In this document: one piece after another, positions 24,009-32,802 of the stretch
Layout of the letters: each line of letters begins with the position of its first letter
How positions within the stretch are numbered: the stretch's first letter is position 1
Origin: Brachybacterium sp. FME24
GTDB lineage: Bacteria; Actinomycetota; Actinomycetes; Actinomycetales; Dermabacteraceae
Reading direction: 5' to 3'
Length of the DNA: 64,000 nt
Assembly: GCF_014897705.1 (NCBI RefSeq)
Contig: NZ_JABUXV010000006.1
Span: forward strand, 124,001-188,000
Made by a program: the position numbers and the translations under genes
Notes under the pieces: model-generated
What the model saw: only the letters and a program-made list of their open reading frames with translations
Database searches by the model: none
What the model was told of the DNA's origin: nothing

Positions 24009-25223
24009 ATGGACATGCCCATGAGTCGACGAGGACTGTTCGGCACAGCCACCGCCCTGACCGCCTTCGGAGCCGGCGCCGTATCGGCGGCCGCCCTGCC
24101 GCCCGCCAAGGAGCACGGCACCCGCCACGGCATCTACGAGGAGCAGGTCCTCGCGGCCCCCGGCGACTACGGGGTGGCGAACTTCCGCATCCCCGCCCTC
24201 GCCGTGGCCCCCAACGGCGATCTGCTGGCCGGATTCGACGGGCGGCCGCAGTTCGGGGACGCGCCCGCCCCGAACTCCATCTGGCAACGCCGTTCACGGG
24301 ACGGCGGGCGCACCTGGGAGGAGCCGACCGTCGTCCACCAGGGCTTCGAGTCCGAGGTCCCCGGCGAGAAGCTCGGCTACTCCGACCCCTCCTACGTGGT
24401 GGACACGGAGGCCGGGATCATCTATAACTTCCACGTGTTCTCCAAGGACCAGGGTGTGTGGGGATCGCAGTACGGCAACGACGACGAGGACCGTCAGGTG
24501 CTCAGCGCCGCCGTGTCCGTCAGCCACGACAGCGGCGAGACCTGGGAGCACCGTTCGATGACGGAAGTCGTCAAGCCCGCGGACTGTCGCGCGACCTTCG
24601 CGACCTCCGGCGCCGGCATCCAGCTGCGCTACGGGAAGCACACTGGGCGCCTGGTCCAGCAGTACGCCGGGTTCTTCCGCGGCACGGGGGACGACGAGAT
24701 CGTCCAGGCATACTCCGTCTACTCCGACGACCACGGCGAGACCTGGACGATGGGCACTCCTGTGGGCTCCGAGATGGACGAGAACAAGGTCGTCGAGCTC
24801 TCCGACGGCACGCTGATGATGAACTCTCGCGAGCACGTGCGCACCGGGCACCGCTGGGTGGCGCTCAGCCACGACGGCGCACAGACCTGGGAGGACCTCC
24901 ACCGCGACCCGAGCCTCGTGGACCCGGGCAACAACGCGCACATCACCCGCGCGTATCCGGACGCCCCGCAGGGCTCGGACACAGCGAAGGTGCTGCTGTT
25001 CTCCCATGCGGATCACGTGCCCAACTCGCGCGAGCGGGGCACCATCGAGATCTCGACCGACGACGGTGCCACCTGGGAGCGCAAGCGTGTCTTCCAGCCC
25101 GGCGCCTGTGCGTACTCGGTGCTGATCGCACTGGGCAGGGGCGAGTACGGTCTCCTGTACGAGGCGCAGGATGAGGCCATCACCTTCGCTCGACTCGACC
25201 TGGATTGGATCCTCTCGCGGTGA
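24009..25223 (+). CDS. Secreted exo-alpha-sialidase (GH33), Tat-exported
   Basis: A protein of 404 residues. The N-terminus is a Tat signal (SRRGLFGTATALTAFGAG), cleaved probably near SAAA. The sialidase FRIP motif (NFRIPALAV) is near residue 57 and supplies the first of the arginine triad. Five Asp boxes of the S-x-D-x-G-x-T-W type follow: SRDGGRTW, SHDSGETW, SDDHGETW, SHDGAQTW and STDDGATW. This matches a six-bladed GH33 propeller of catalytic-domain length, with no carbohydrate-binding module or wall anchor. The enzyme releases terminal sialic acid from host or environmental glycans. The ATG follows GAAGGAG at eight bases. It ends the sialic acid locus, before a strong terminator. Confidence 0.92.
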   Translation: MDMPMSRRGLFGTATALTAFGAGAVSAAALPPAKEHGTRHGIYEEQVLAAPGDYGVANFRIPALAVAPNGDLLAGFDGRPQFGDAPAPNSIWQRRSRDGGRTWEEPTVVHQGFESEVPGEKLGYSDPSYVVDTEAGIIYNFHVFSKDQGVWGSQYGNDDEDRQVLSAAVSVSHDSGETWEHRSMTEVVKPADCRATFATSGAGIQLRYGKHTGRLVQQYAGFFRGTGDDEIVQAYSVYSDDHGETWTMGTPVGSEMDENKVVELSDGTLMMNSREHVRTGHRWVALSHDGAQTWEDLHRDPSLVDPGNNAHITRAYPDAPQGSDTAKVLLFSHADHVPNSRERGTIEISTDDGATWERKRVFQPGACAYSVLIALGRGEYGLLYEAQDEAITFARLDLDWILSR

Positions 25224-25265
25224 TCTCCCTCGGCCACAGCCCGTCCCGGCGGGCCCGACGTGGTC

Positions 25266-25305
25266 GTGGGCGGCGGCGCCCGATCCCCCGGGTGCCGCCG
25301 CCCAC
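25266..25305. terminator. Bidirectional terminator between the sialidase and subtilase genes
   Basis: A 12-bp perfect GC stem (GTGGGCGGCGGC at 25266-25277 with its complement at 25294-25305) contains a further CCCG/CGGG pairing in the loop. It lies between two convergent genes. Confidence 0.65.
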
Positions 25306-25319
25306 GCGAGGGGTCCGGC

Positions 25320-28004
25320 TCAGCGCGCGCCGGGCTTGCCCGGGGCCGGATTCGAGATGGTGAACTGCGGGGAGGTGAACTCCTCCCAGTGCTCCGGGTT
25401 CTCCGGATCACCGAGGGGCTTCAGCACCCGCATCTCCAGGACGTAGTCCCCGTTCTTCACGGTCTTGGACTTCTCGTTCTTCAGCGCGTAGCTGCCGTCC
25501 CAGGCGAAGACCTCCGGTTCCGCGGAACGACCCAGATGATCGGCGGAGTCGATCAGGCCGACGGACGGGTTGACGACCTTCATCGTCCCGTTCTTCTTCA
25601 CCTCGTAGGCACGGATCTCCATCGTCTCGACGGGGTAGGAGAAGTAGTACGCGAGGTAGGGGACGTCCCCTTGCTGCATCGTGTAGGTGCTCCCGCCCTC
25701 CGGGTCCAGCAGCACGCCGCCCGCGCCATCGCTGACCCCGAGCGAAGGCAGACCCATGCCCTGGTCATCGAGGACCGGAAGGGCCTGATAGTCACCGGAG
25801 AGGCCCGCGAACGGGACCACGAGATCATCGTCGGCTCCGGTGAGGGTCACCCAGCCGCCGTAGATGATGCCGTCCTCGCCGAAGTCCTCGCCGAGCGTCA
25901 CGCTGACCTCCGCGGTGCCGCGGGCGGGCACCGTCACGGTCGACGCCGAGGGCTCGGCGATCCCTTCGGCCGTGTAGAACGTCGGGTCGAAGGTGGGGGC
26001 GCCGGTGGCGATGCCGTGGCGGACGCCGACGTCGTAGGTACGGTCCTGGTCGGAGTCGTTGGTGACGCTCACCGTGACCGCCTGCGGCCCGTTCTCGCCC
26101 TCGCCCAGCGAGATGGACGGTTCCTCGACCGTCGTGGTCGAATGCGTGGCCTCGACCATGTCGAGCAGGCCCGCACCCTGGCGGTGAACCGGCTCGAGGT
26201 AGCCCTGATCCGGCATCAGCGACCAGGTCAGCGGATCCGCGGTGTTCATCATCGCGGACTTCACGTCATGGGGTTCGAGGGTCGAATCGGACTCCAGGAG
26301 CAGTGCAGCAGCGCCCGCGACGTGCGGAGCCGCCATCGAGGTGCCCGACTTCGAGCCGTGGCCGCCCTGTTCGAGAGGGACGGTCGACCAGATCGAGCCG
26401 CCGGGAGCTGCGACGTCCGGCTTGAGGGCCAGTTCTGCGGTGAGCCCGTACGAGGAGAAGTCGGAGACGAGCCCGCCGGTCGCGTTCTCGACGACGGTGG
26501 TGCCCTGCTGCCAGGTCCACGTCACCTCACCGGCGGCGAGCGCCTCCTGCAGGGCCGCACCGTCGGCCTGACCGATCATGACGACCGGGACCGTGATCGC
26601 GGGGTCGCCCTCGACCGACGGGTTCACGGCACCGGGCGAATTGTTGTAGAGGATCACGGCGTCGTAGCCGGCGAGCTGACCCGCCAGCGCCTTCTCGTGG
26701 AACGAGCAGACCCCGCGCTCGACGAGCAGGGCCTCGCCCGCCCCGGAGGCCGGGGCGACGGCGGCGGGATCGCAGGCCTGGCCGGCCTCCGATCCCGGGG
26801 CACCGGCCGGGATCAGCGCGAGCTCTCCGGAGGTGGGCGCCGCCGGGCCGCCGGTCGCGGCCGAATACGCACGCTCCTCGTCGGCCGCCGTGGCATACGG
26901 CGTGCGCAGATGGGTGTTGTCCACCGAAGCGACGGTGATGGCGTCGGAGGCGACGCCGGGGGCTCCGCTGGAGAAGGTCCCTGCGGTCCCCTCGTTGCCG
27001 GCGGAGATGACGACGGTGACACCGTTCGCGGTGAGTGCATCGGTCAACTGCGCCGTGGGGTAGTCCTGCCACGTCATGAAGCTGGCGCCGAGGGACATGT
27101 TCACGATGTCGGCGCCGTCGGTCTGCGCCTGCTCCATCGCCTCGAGGATCACGTCGGTGCTGCTGGTGCCGTCGCAGCCGAAGATCCGGTAGGCGAGGAA
27201 GTCCGCCTCCGGCGCGACGCCGGTCACCTCGCCGTCGGCGCCGACGATGCCCGCGACGTGGGTGCCGTGGCCGCCGCAGTCATCGGGATAGTCGTCGGGG
27301 GCCACGGGGACTCCGTTGCTGGAGTCGTAGTCGTCACCGACGTAGTCGTACCCGCCGACCACACGGTCGTTCGGGAAGTCCGCGGTCTCGTCGTCGACGC
27401 CGGAGCCCCCGAGGTCAGGGTTGTTGTAGTCGATCCCGGAGTCGATCACGGCGACCGTGACGCCCTCACCGGTGAGACCATCCACCTCCTGCACCTGGTC
27501 GACCCCGGTCATCGCATTGCCGTACACGTCCTCCGGGGCGGAGTCGGACGGTACGGGGGCCGACACCTCCAGCACCGGGTACACGGCGCTGACGCCCTGG
27601 ACGTCGCGCAGCTTCGCCACGTCGGTGTCGTCCATCTCCACCGACATGCCGTTCCAGCCCTGGACGAAGGATTCCTCAACGGTGAGCGGGATCGAGGCGG
27701 CCTCCGCGCGGGTGCTGACGGCGTCCTGCGCCGAGGAGTTGGTTGCGCGGGTGCCGCCTCGCAGAACCGGCTCGCCCTCGACCTCGACGAGCCAACGGCC
27801 CGGGATAGCCGCCGGGGATGCGTCCAGGACCTCGTCCGGGGCCGGGGCCTCGACCCCGAGATCGGAGGCGGAGCCGAGTGGTTGGGGGTCTCCGCCGTCG
27901 GCGAGAGCTGGTGGGGCCACGAGCAGGCCGGCGACGAGCGTCGCGCCGGCTGCGGCCGCGAGCACTGCGCGCGACCGCGCCAGGACAGGATGGTTGACGG
28001 ACAT
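25320..28004 (-). CDS. Secreted S8 family serine peptidase (subtilase) with PA insert
   Basis: A protein of 894 residues with a Sec signal (AVLAAAAGATLVAGLLVA, cleavage near ALA). An inhibitor-I9-like propeptide covers about 65-150. The catalytic triad is visible: Asp188 in VAVIDSGID, His246 in GGHGTHVAG and Ser556 in GTSMAAPHVAG, with the oxyanion Asn in SAGNEG. A protease-associated domain is inserted at about 385-500, and a long beta-rich C-terminal region of fibronectin or DUF1034-like type completes the protein, as in C5a-peptidase and lactocepin relatives. No sorting signal or repeat anchor is seen. The ATG at 28004 has CGGAGGA eight bases upstream. It degrades extracellular protein, plausibly alongside the sialidase on glycoproteins. 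Confidence 0.92.
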   Translation of the reverse strand: MSVNHPVLARSRAVLAAAAGATLVAGLLVAPPALADGGDPQPLGSASDLGVEAPAPDEVLDASPAAIPGRWLVEVEGEPVLRGGTRATNSSAQDAVSTRAEAASIPLTVEESFVQGWNGMSVEMDDTDVAKLRDVQGVSAVYPVLEVSAPVPSDSAPEDVYGNAMTGVDQVQEVDGLTGEGVTVAVIDSGIDYNNPDLGGSGVDDETADFPNDRVVGGYDYVGDDYDSSNGVPVAPDDYPDDCGGHGTHVAGIVGADGEVTGVAPEADFLAYRIFGCDGTSSTDVILEAMEQAQTDGADIVNMSLGASFMTWQDYPTAQLTDALTANGVTVVISAGNEGTAGTFSSGAPGVASDAITVASVDNTHLRTPYATAADEERAYSAATGGPAAPTSGELALIPAGAPGSEAGQACDPAAVAPASGAGEALLVERGVCSFHEKALAGQLAGYDAVILYNNSPGAVNPSVEGDPAITVPVVMIGQADGAALQEALAAGEVTWTWQQGTTVVENATGGLVSDFSSYGLTAELALKPDVAAPGGSIWSTVPLEQGGHGSKSGTSMAAPHVAGAAALLLESDSTLEPHDVKSAMMNTADPLTWSLMPDQGYLEPVHRQGAGLLDMVEATHSTTTVEEPSISLGEGENGPQAVTVSVTNDSDQDRTYDVGVRHGIATGAPTFDPTFYTAEGIAEPSASTVTVPARGTAEVSVTLGEDFGEDGIIYGGWVTLTGADDDLVVPFAGLSGDYQALPVLDDQGMGLPSLGVSDGAGGVLLDPEGGSTYTMQQGDVPYLAYYFSYPVETMEIRAYEVKKNGTMKVVNPSVGLIDSADHLGRSAEPEVFAWDGSYALKNEKSKTVKNGDYVLEMRVLKPLGDPENPEHWEEFTSPQFTISNPAPGKPGAR

Positions 28005-28036
28005 CGAAGTAATCCTCCGGGGATGGGACGGACGGT

Positions 28037-28088
28037 GCACTGCGCATCGTTGCGCCCGGGTATCCGGCGGGCACCGGCACTGCGCATC
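28037..28088. repeat. 12-bp direct repeat in a divergent intergenic region
   Basis: GCACTGCGCATC occurs at 28037-28048 and again at 28077-28088, exactly 40 bases apart (about four helical turns). It lies between the divergent subtilase and DUF2079 genes, close to the subtilase start, so it may be a pair of binding sites. Confidence 0.45.
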
Positions 28089-28185
28089 TCACCACGCAAT
28101 GGGGCTCGGCGTGGGCCATATCACCGAGATGGTCGGCCACGATCGTGCAACGACGGCCCGTCGCGCTCCGCTCCGCAGGGCCGGA

Positions 28186-28191
28186 TACCCT
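28186..28191 (+). promoter_or_regulatory. Putative -10 box of a leaderless promoter (DUF2079 gene)
   Basis: TACCCT is followed by six bases and the GTG at 28198, without a Shine-Dalgarno sequence. Confidence 0.5.
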
Positions 28192-28197
28192 CGCCCC

Positions 28198-29631
28198 GTG
28201 ACCCCCGACGCCACTGCTCGCCCCGTGCGGCGCACCCGCGCCGTGCCTGCCCCTGCGGTGGAGATCGCCCGGCGCGTGGTGCCGCCGCTGCTCGCCGTGC
28301 TCGCGACCGCCGCCTATGGGCTGCTCGGCACCCAGCAGTTCCGGAACCTCGTCGCGCGGTCCTGGGACCTGGGGATCTTCACTCAGCTCGCGCGGGCCTA
28401 CGGAGAGTTCCGCGCCCCCATCGTCCCCATCAAGGGCGACGAGGTGAATCTTCTGGGCGACCACTTCCACCCGATCCTGGCACTGCTGGCTCCGGTGTGG
28501 TGGGTATGGCCCTCCGGGGAGGCACTGCTGTGGACCCAGGCTCTGCTGTTCGGGATCTCCGCGATCCCCCTGACCCGCCTCGCGATCGACCGGCTCGGGC
28601 CCGCACTGGGCTCTCTCGCCGGCGCGGCGTACGTGTTCTCCTTCGGCCTGCAGGCGGCGGCCTCCGTGCAATTCCACGAGATCGCCTTCGCCGTGCCGCT
28701 GCTGGCGCTGTCGCTGACCGCCCTGCTGCGCGAGCGCCCACTGGCCGCGATCCTGTGGGCGGCACCCCTGGTGCTGGTGAAGGAGGACCTCGGGCTCACG
28801 GTCGCCCTGCTCGGTGGGCTCATCGCGCTGCGGCACCGCTCGCACCGGCTCGAGGGACTGGGCCTCGCCGGCTGGGGTGCGGGCTGGTTCGTCCTGTCGA
28901 CCTTCGTGATCCTGCCGCTGCTGAACACCGCCGGCCAGTACGACTACACCGACAACCTCGGTTCGCCGCTGGAGGTGTTCTGGCCGCCCGTGAAGTGGCT
29001 GACCGTGCTCATGCTGCTGCTCGCCGCAGGACTCATCGGGGGCCGCTCACCGCTGATCGCCCTGATGCTGCCCACCCTGGCCTGGCGCTTCACCGGCACC
29101 GTCGATTTCTACTGGGACTGGTACTGGCACTACAACGCGGTGCTCATGCCGATCGCGCTCGCGGCGATGCTGGACGCCCTCGGTGATCGCCGCACAGCTC
29201 ACGCCGCCGCCTGGCTGCGCCTCGACGCCCCGATCCCGGCGCGCCGGATCCGGGTCACGGCGGTCGCCGCCTCGGCCGTGGTCACCCTGATGCTGGCCGG
29301 CGCGATGCCGCTGCTGGACATCGTCCGCCCCGACCAGTGGGAGCGCACCTGGAGGGCCGAGCCCGCCGCCGCGGCCCTCGAAGCCGTGCCCGACGGCTCT
29401 GTGCTCTCCGTCGACATCACGCTGATGGCCCAGGCCGTCCCGGATCACGACGTGCAGTGGATCCACGGCCCCAATACGCGCGCCCCCGACTGTGTGCTGA
29501 GCGATCAGTACGCCTTCTCCTGGGCCAACAGGCCTCCTGCGGACATCACGGTGTGGGCACAGCAGACCTGGGGCGCGAGCTACGAGACCGTGTACGAGAA
29601 CGGAGGCTTCACCGTCGCCTGCCGCCCCTGA
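28198..29631 (+). CDS. DUF2079 domain-containing polytopic membrane protein
   Basis: A protein of 477 residues with roughly ten predicted helices (VVPPLLAVLATAAYGLLG, LIALMLPTLAWRFTG and others). The DUF2079 signature is in SWDLGIFTQLARAYG and GDHFHPILALLAPVWW, with QFHEIAF further on; the Asp/His residues are where GT-C-like glycosyltransferases place catalytic acids. The last ~100 residues form a soluble extracytoplasmic domain. The family is presumed to act in envelope polysaccharide or lipid glycosylation, but the substrate is unknown. The GTG at 28198 is favoured by the TACCCT box six bases upstream; the frame stays open far upstream, where it only mirrors the subtilase gene on the other strand. 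Confidence 0.85.
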   Translation: MTPDATARPVRRTRAVPAPAVEIARRVVPPLLAVLATAAYGLLGTQQFRNLVARSWDLGIFTQLARAYGEFRAPIVPIKGDEVNLLGDHFHPILALLAPVWWVWPSGEALLWTQALLFGISAIPLTRLAIDRLGPALGSLAGAAYVFSFGLQAAASVQFHEIAFAVPLLALSLTALLRERPLAAILWAAPLVLVKEDLGLTVALLGGLIALRHRSHRLEGLGLAGWGAGWFVLSTFVILPLLNTAGQYDYTDNLGSPLEVFWPPVKWLTVLMLLLAAGLIGGRSPLIALMLPTLAWRFTGTVDFYWDWYWHYNAVLMPIALAAMLDALGDRRTAHAAAWLRLDAPIPARRIRVTAVAASAVVTLMLAGAMPLLDIVRPDQWERTWRAEPAAAALEAVPDGSVLSVDITLMAQAVPDHDVQWIHGPNTRAPDCVLSDQYAFSWANRPPADITVWAQQTWGASYETVYENGGFTVACRP

Positions 29632-29656
29632 CGGGGCCGCCGGGTCGGGGCGTGAC

Positions 29657-30556
29657 CTACTCGGTTCCCCGGTTCGACGTCGACGTCGGTTCAGGGACCG
29701 TCGATGTCGAGTCTGCGGATTCCGTCGAGTTCCCAGGGTCAGTCGGGGTCTCCGTCGGGGGTTCCGTAACCGTCGAGGTCGCCGTCGGGGTCACCGTGAT
29801 CGGCGGCGACTCAGAATCCGTCGGCGACTCAGATTCCGTCGGGGGCTCGGGGTCCGTCGTCGGAGACTCCGTCGGGGGCTCGGGGTCCGTCGTCGGAGAC
29901 TCCGTCGGGGGCTCAGGGTCCGTCGACTCCCCCGTCGTCTCCTCCGGGGAGGGCGAGGTGTCCGGGTCCTCCGTCGGCGAGTTCTCCGGATCCTCCGGGG
30001 TCGTCTCGGAGGGCGGGGTCGTCTCGGAGGGCGGGGTCGTCTCGGAGGGCGCGGGCGGTGTCGAACCACCGCTCCCGCCGGTGCTCCCGCCCTCGTCCTG
30101 AGAGTCTCCGCCCGAGCCGCCCTGGGGCGTCTCCTCACGACCTCCGCTGTTCCCGGTCGAGCTGTCCTCGGTCTCCGGGGGGTCCACGGCGGTGGGCTCG
30201 GCGGGCTCTGCCGGCGTGGGATCGACGGCGTCCTCGGGTGCGGGCTCCTCGGTCTCCTCGGCGGTGGGGCTCTCCGCGTCGGTCTCCTCGGCGGTCGGCG
30301 AGGGATCGACCGCCGTCGGCGAGTTCTGCGGGTCGGTCGCTTCACCGCCGCCATCGGACGGCACGGTCTCAGATGTCGCAGTCGTGGCGGCCTGATCGGG
30401 GTCCCCGGCGAGCGCGGCCAGGGGGCCGACGCCGGCGACGCCGAATCCTGAGAGGGCGCCGACGGCAGCGACGCTCGCGGCAGCCAGGGCGATGCCGGCC
30501 CGCGGTCGCGACCGCAGCGGATCAACGCTGCGGATGCCCGTCACTCGTCTGCGCAT
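29657..30556 (-). CDS. Pro/Ser/Thr/Glu-rich repeat protein with N-terminal membrane segment
   Basis: A protein of 299 residues. A basic N-terminus (RRRVTGIRSVDPLRSRPRAG) precedes one hydrophobic segment (IALAAASVAAVGALSGFG). Everything after about residue 60 is low complexity and acidic. It includes three PSETTP units and tandem 11-residue units ending DPEPP. No cysteine, catalytic motif or sorting signal is seen. The protein would be anchored by, or secreted through, the N-terminal helix with an extended stalk outside; glycosylation of such Thr/Ser-rich regions is common. The ATG at 30556 follows GGGGGAGAG. Tandem DNA repeats make the length prone to change. Confidence 0.65.
   Translation of the reverse strand: MRRRVTGIRSVDPLRSRPRAGIALAAASVAAVGALSGFGVAGVGPLAALAGDPDQAATTATSETVPSDGGGEATDPQNSPTAVDPSPTAEETDAESPTAEETEEPAPEDAVDPTPAEPAEPTAVDPPETEDSSTGNSGGREETPQGGSGGDSQDEGGSTGGSGGSTPPAPSETTPPSETTPPSETTPEDPENSPTEDPDTSPSPEETTGESTDPEPPTESPTTDPEPPTESPTTDPEPPTESESPTDSESPPITVTPTATSTVTEPPTETPTDPGNSTESADSTSTVPEPTSTSNRGTE
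29838..29930. repeat. 33-bp tandem repeat, about three copies
   Basis: Two near-identical 33-bp units (29838-29870, 29871-29903) and a partial third encode 11-residue repeats in the Pro/Ser/Thr-rich protein. Confidence 0.8.
30001..30054. repeat. 18-bp tandem repeat, three copies
   Basis: Three consecutive 18-bp units encode the repeated six-residue PSETTP motif of the same protein. Confidence 0.8.
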
Positions 30557-30660
30557 GGACGCTCTCCCCCTGTTCCTCTGCCTGCGCCAGTACCTGTACC
30601 GGTGCCGGCGAGTCGGTCCTGCCCGCATCCGACCTGCTGGTCCTGTGCATCTCAGCGTAA

Positions 30661-30699
30661 ACGCGTCGCCCGGAGAAGGGAACCGCGTCCGCGACGCGT
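30661..30699 (-). terminator. Possible hairpin after the alpha/beta hydrolase gene
   Basis: ACGCGTCGC at 30661-30669 is perfectly complementary to GCGACGCGT at 30691-30699 across a 21-base loop. It lies just past the stop of the leftward gene ending at 30728. Confidence 0.35.
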
Positions 30700-30727
30700 C
30701 ACAGCGGCACCAGCAGCGACGTCGACA

Positions 30728-32140
30728 TCAGTCCATCTTCACGTGGCGGGTACGGCGGGCCCGGGGATCGACCTGGGCCTGCTCCCGTTTCGCCTTCGCC
30801 GACTCCACCCACAGTCGCCACGGCGAGTATCGTTCCGCCGCGAGGGCGATCTGGAGTCCTCGCGAGAGCGCCTGATCCGTCGGCGTCGCGGGCAGGGCCG
30901 CGAGCTCGGCCGCTCGTTCGGGCAGCAGATGCGCTGTCCCGCAGGCGCTCCAGCGCGCGGCGATCTGCGTGATCTGACTGCGGGTGTCGAGCATCGAATG
31001 GCCCGCCCCGGGAACCTCCAGCAGCCGCGCGCCCGGGATCCTCTCGGCCAGGTCCCTGGCGATCCGGGGTGGGGCGATCAGATCCTGCGAGCCGGCGATG
31101 ACGAGGGTCGCGGCAGTGATCGCGGGGGCGAGCGCATGCAGGTCCAGCACCTCTCCGGTGAAGGGCGGCACCGCACGGGTGTGCTCGCCGGAGATGATCA
31201 GCGGGTCCAGGGGGCCGCCGTCGGCGTGATGGCCCCTCCCGAGCTCCGTGTGCGCGATCCGCGCGGTCAGGTCGTACTCCATCACGTACGGCGTAGACTG
31301 CAACCATCCCTGGTTGAGCACCTGGCGCACGCTGTTCCAGGTCAGCTGGCCGCGGCCCAGCGCGAGCAGGTCCACCAGGTCGCGCACCGCCGACGGGCCG
31401 CCATGCTCGTGGACGGCGAGCAGGATCGGCCCCGCACGGTGGGCGTCGACCGTGCCGTCCCGGGACAGTCGGCGCAGGGCGGAGGCGGTCGTGGAGGTCG
31501 CGGGGTTCGTGCCCTCCCAGTACAGGGCCCGAAGTGTCGCCTGCGCGATGCGTTCGTCGTCGGCGCTGGTCAACGGCGAGTCGAGCACCAGTGAATGCAC
31601 CCGCTCGGGGTGGAGGACGGCGAGCGCCTGTGCCAGGTACGCGCCGTATCCGACGCCGTAGACCGCGACCTGCGGAACCCGGGCGTGGTCCAGCACCGCG
31701 AGCAGATCACGGATCACCTCACGCAGCGTCATGGCATGGGCGGGGAGGTCGTCCCCGGCGGCGTCCAGGCGCGAGAGCCCCACACCGCGATGTTCCATCA
31801 TCAGCACGTCCAGGCCGCGTCCGGCGAGATTGCGTCGCAGCACGTCGTACGGCAGCACCGACGCCCGATCGGGGCCGTCAGGGATCAGCAGCACCGGGGC
31901 CTGAGCGCTCGCGGTTCGGGCCGTGGCGTCGGCCTCCTCGGCCGCCGGCGCGGAGGCCCGGATGCCCCGGCCCGGCCGCGGGCGGCGCGGGACCGTGCGG
32001 GCGTAGCGCAGCGGGAACAGTCGCTCGTCGTCGGCGGAGATCTCGCGGTAGACCGTCATCAGGTCGTTGCGGATCTGCAGCAGATCGTCCTGCGCGGGAC
32101 GGTCGAAGAGGTCAGCGGAACGCAGGAGTGGAAGCTTCAC
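30728..32140 (-). CDS. Alpha/beta hydrolase family protein lacking the nucleophile serine
   Basis: A protein of 470 residues with the TAP/proline-iminopeptidase type of alpha/beta hydrolase fold: VLMMEHRGVGLSRL, SLVLDSPL, VIAGSQDLIAPP with the acid, and EVPGAGHSML with the histidine. At the nucleophile elbow, where GxSxG is expected, the sequence reads VYGVGYGAYLAQA, so Ser is replaced by Gly and ordinary hydrolase activity is doubtful. The C-terminal ~60 residues are a basic helical extension (SAKAKREQAQVDPRARR). The GTG start overlaps the DinB stop, making this the last of four coupled genes. It could be a binding or scaffold protein, or use another residue. Confidence 0.75.
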   Translation of the reverse strand: MKLPLLRSADLFDRPAQDDLLQIRNDLMTVYREISADDERLFPLRYARTVPRRPRPGRGIRASAPAAEEADATARTASAQAPVLLIPDGPDRASVLPYDVLRRNLAGRGLDVLMMEHRGVGLSRLDAAGDDLPAHAMTLREVIRDLLAVLDHARVPQVAVYGVGYGAYLAQALAVLHPERVHSLVLDSPLTSADDERIAQATLRALYWEGTNPATSTTASALRRLSRDGTVDAHRAGPILLAVHEHGGPSAVRDLVDLLALGRGQLTWNSVRQVLNQGWLQSTPYVMEYDLTARIAHTELGRGHHADGGPLDPLIISGEHTRAVPPFTGEVLDLHALAPAITAATLVIAGSQDLIAPPRIARDLAERIPGARLLEVPGAGHSMLDTRSQITQIAARWSACGTAHLLPERAAELAALPATPTDQALSRGLQIALAAERYSPWRLWVESAKAKREQAQVDPRARRTRHVKMD

Positions 32141-32802
32141 TCGCCGGTCCGACCGTCCAGCAGCTCCGCGAGCACGTCGAGGTGGCCGGCATGGCGGGCG
32201 GTCTCCCCCACCATGTGGGTGAGCACCCACCGCACGCTGCGCAGGTGCTCCCCGTCGCTGATCTCCTCGTCAAGATCCCGTCCGTGCAGCTGAGTGCGGG
32301 ACAGTTCGGTCGCGGCCGCATAGTCGGCGAGGGCGGCATCGAGGGAGGCGTCAGGCGCAACGGCCCACTCGGCGTGCGGTCCGGACTGCTCATACCGGGT
32401 GTAGTCGACCTGCTCCTGCGGGACCCCGCCCATGAACTCGCGGAACCAGTAGCGCTCGGCATTGGCCAGGTGCCGGACCAGGCCCGTGACCGTCGTCCCG
32501 GAACCGACCAGGCGCGTCGCGGCCTGCTCATCGCTGAGACCCGTGGCCTTCCAGATGACGGTGGCGCGGTGGAGGTCGAGGAAGCCCTGGAGAGTCTCCG
32601 TCTCCGCGGCGACGGCCGGGGGCACGGGGCGGTTTCCCGGGAGCGTCGCGAAGGCATCATCGCCGCTGTCCGCCTCGACCGCGGCCTGCTCGTCGGCGAG
32701 ACGGTCCACCAGGATGTCGAGCTCGTCCGGGACCTTCGGGACGTCGGCGGAGGCTGGGCCGGCCGCGGGTTCCCCCGGCTCCGCGCGGTGGTTCGGGCTC
32801 AC
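32137..32802 (-). CDS. DinB family protein (DUF664 type)
   Basis: A protein of 221 residues. After a Pro/Ala-rich N-terminal part of about 75 residues comes a four-helix DinB domain. LHRATVIWKATGLSDEQAAT, GLVRHLANAERYWF and HMVGETARHAGHLDVL supply the three histidines that bind a divalent metal in DinB/YfiT enzymes. In actinobacteria this family contains mycothiol-dependent transferases and related detoxification proteins; the substrate here is unknown. The GTG start overlaps the S9 peptidase stop, and the stop overlaps the hydrolase GTG, so it is the third gene of a coupled operon. Confidence 0.85.
   Translation of the reverse strand: MSPNHRAEPGEPAAGPASADVPKVPDELDILVDRLADEQAAVEADSGDDAFATLPGNRPVPPAVAAETETLQGFLDLHRATVIWKATGLSDEQAATRLVGSGTTVTGLVRHLANAERYWFREFMGGVPQEQVDYTRYEQSGPHAEWAVAPDASLDAALADYAAATELSRTQLHGRDLDEEISDGEHLRSVRWVLTHMVGETARHAGHLDVLAELLDGRTGE

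Noticed and set aside
25260..29186. A very long open frame (over 1300 codons) on the plus strand opposite the subtilase gene.
   Set aside because: Its composition mirrors the antisense of a GC-rich gene with clear triad motifs; Val/Arg/Gly/His-rich translation with no domain.
29750..30060. Repeats considered as a possible CRISPR array.
   Set aside because: The repeats are contiguous, without spacers, and in frame with a Pro/Ser/Thr-rich protein.
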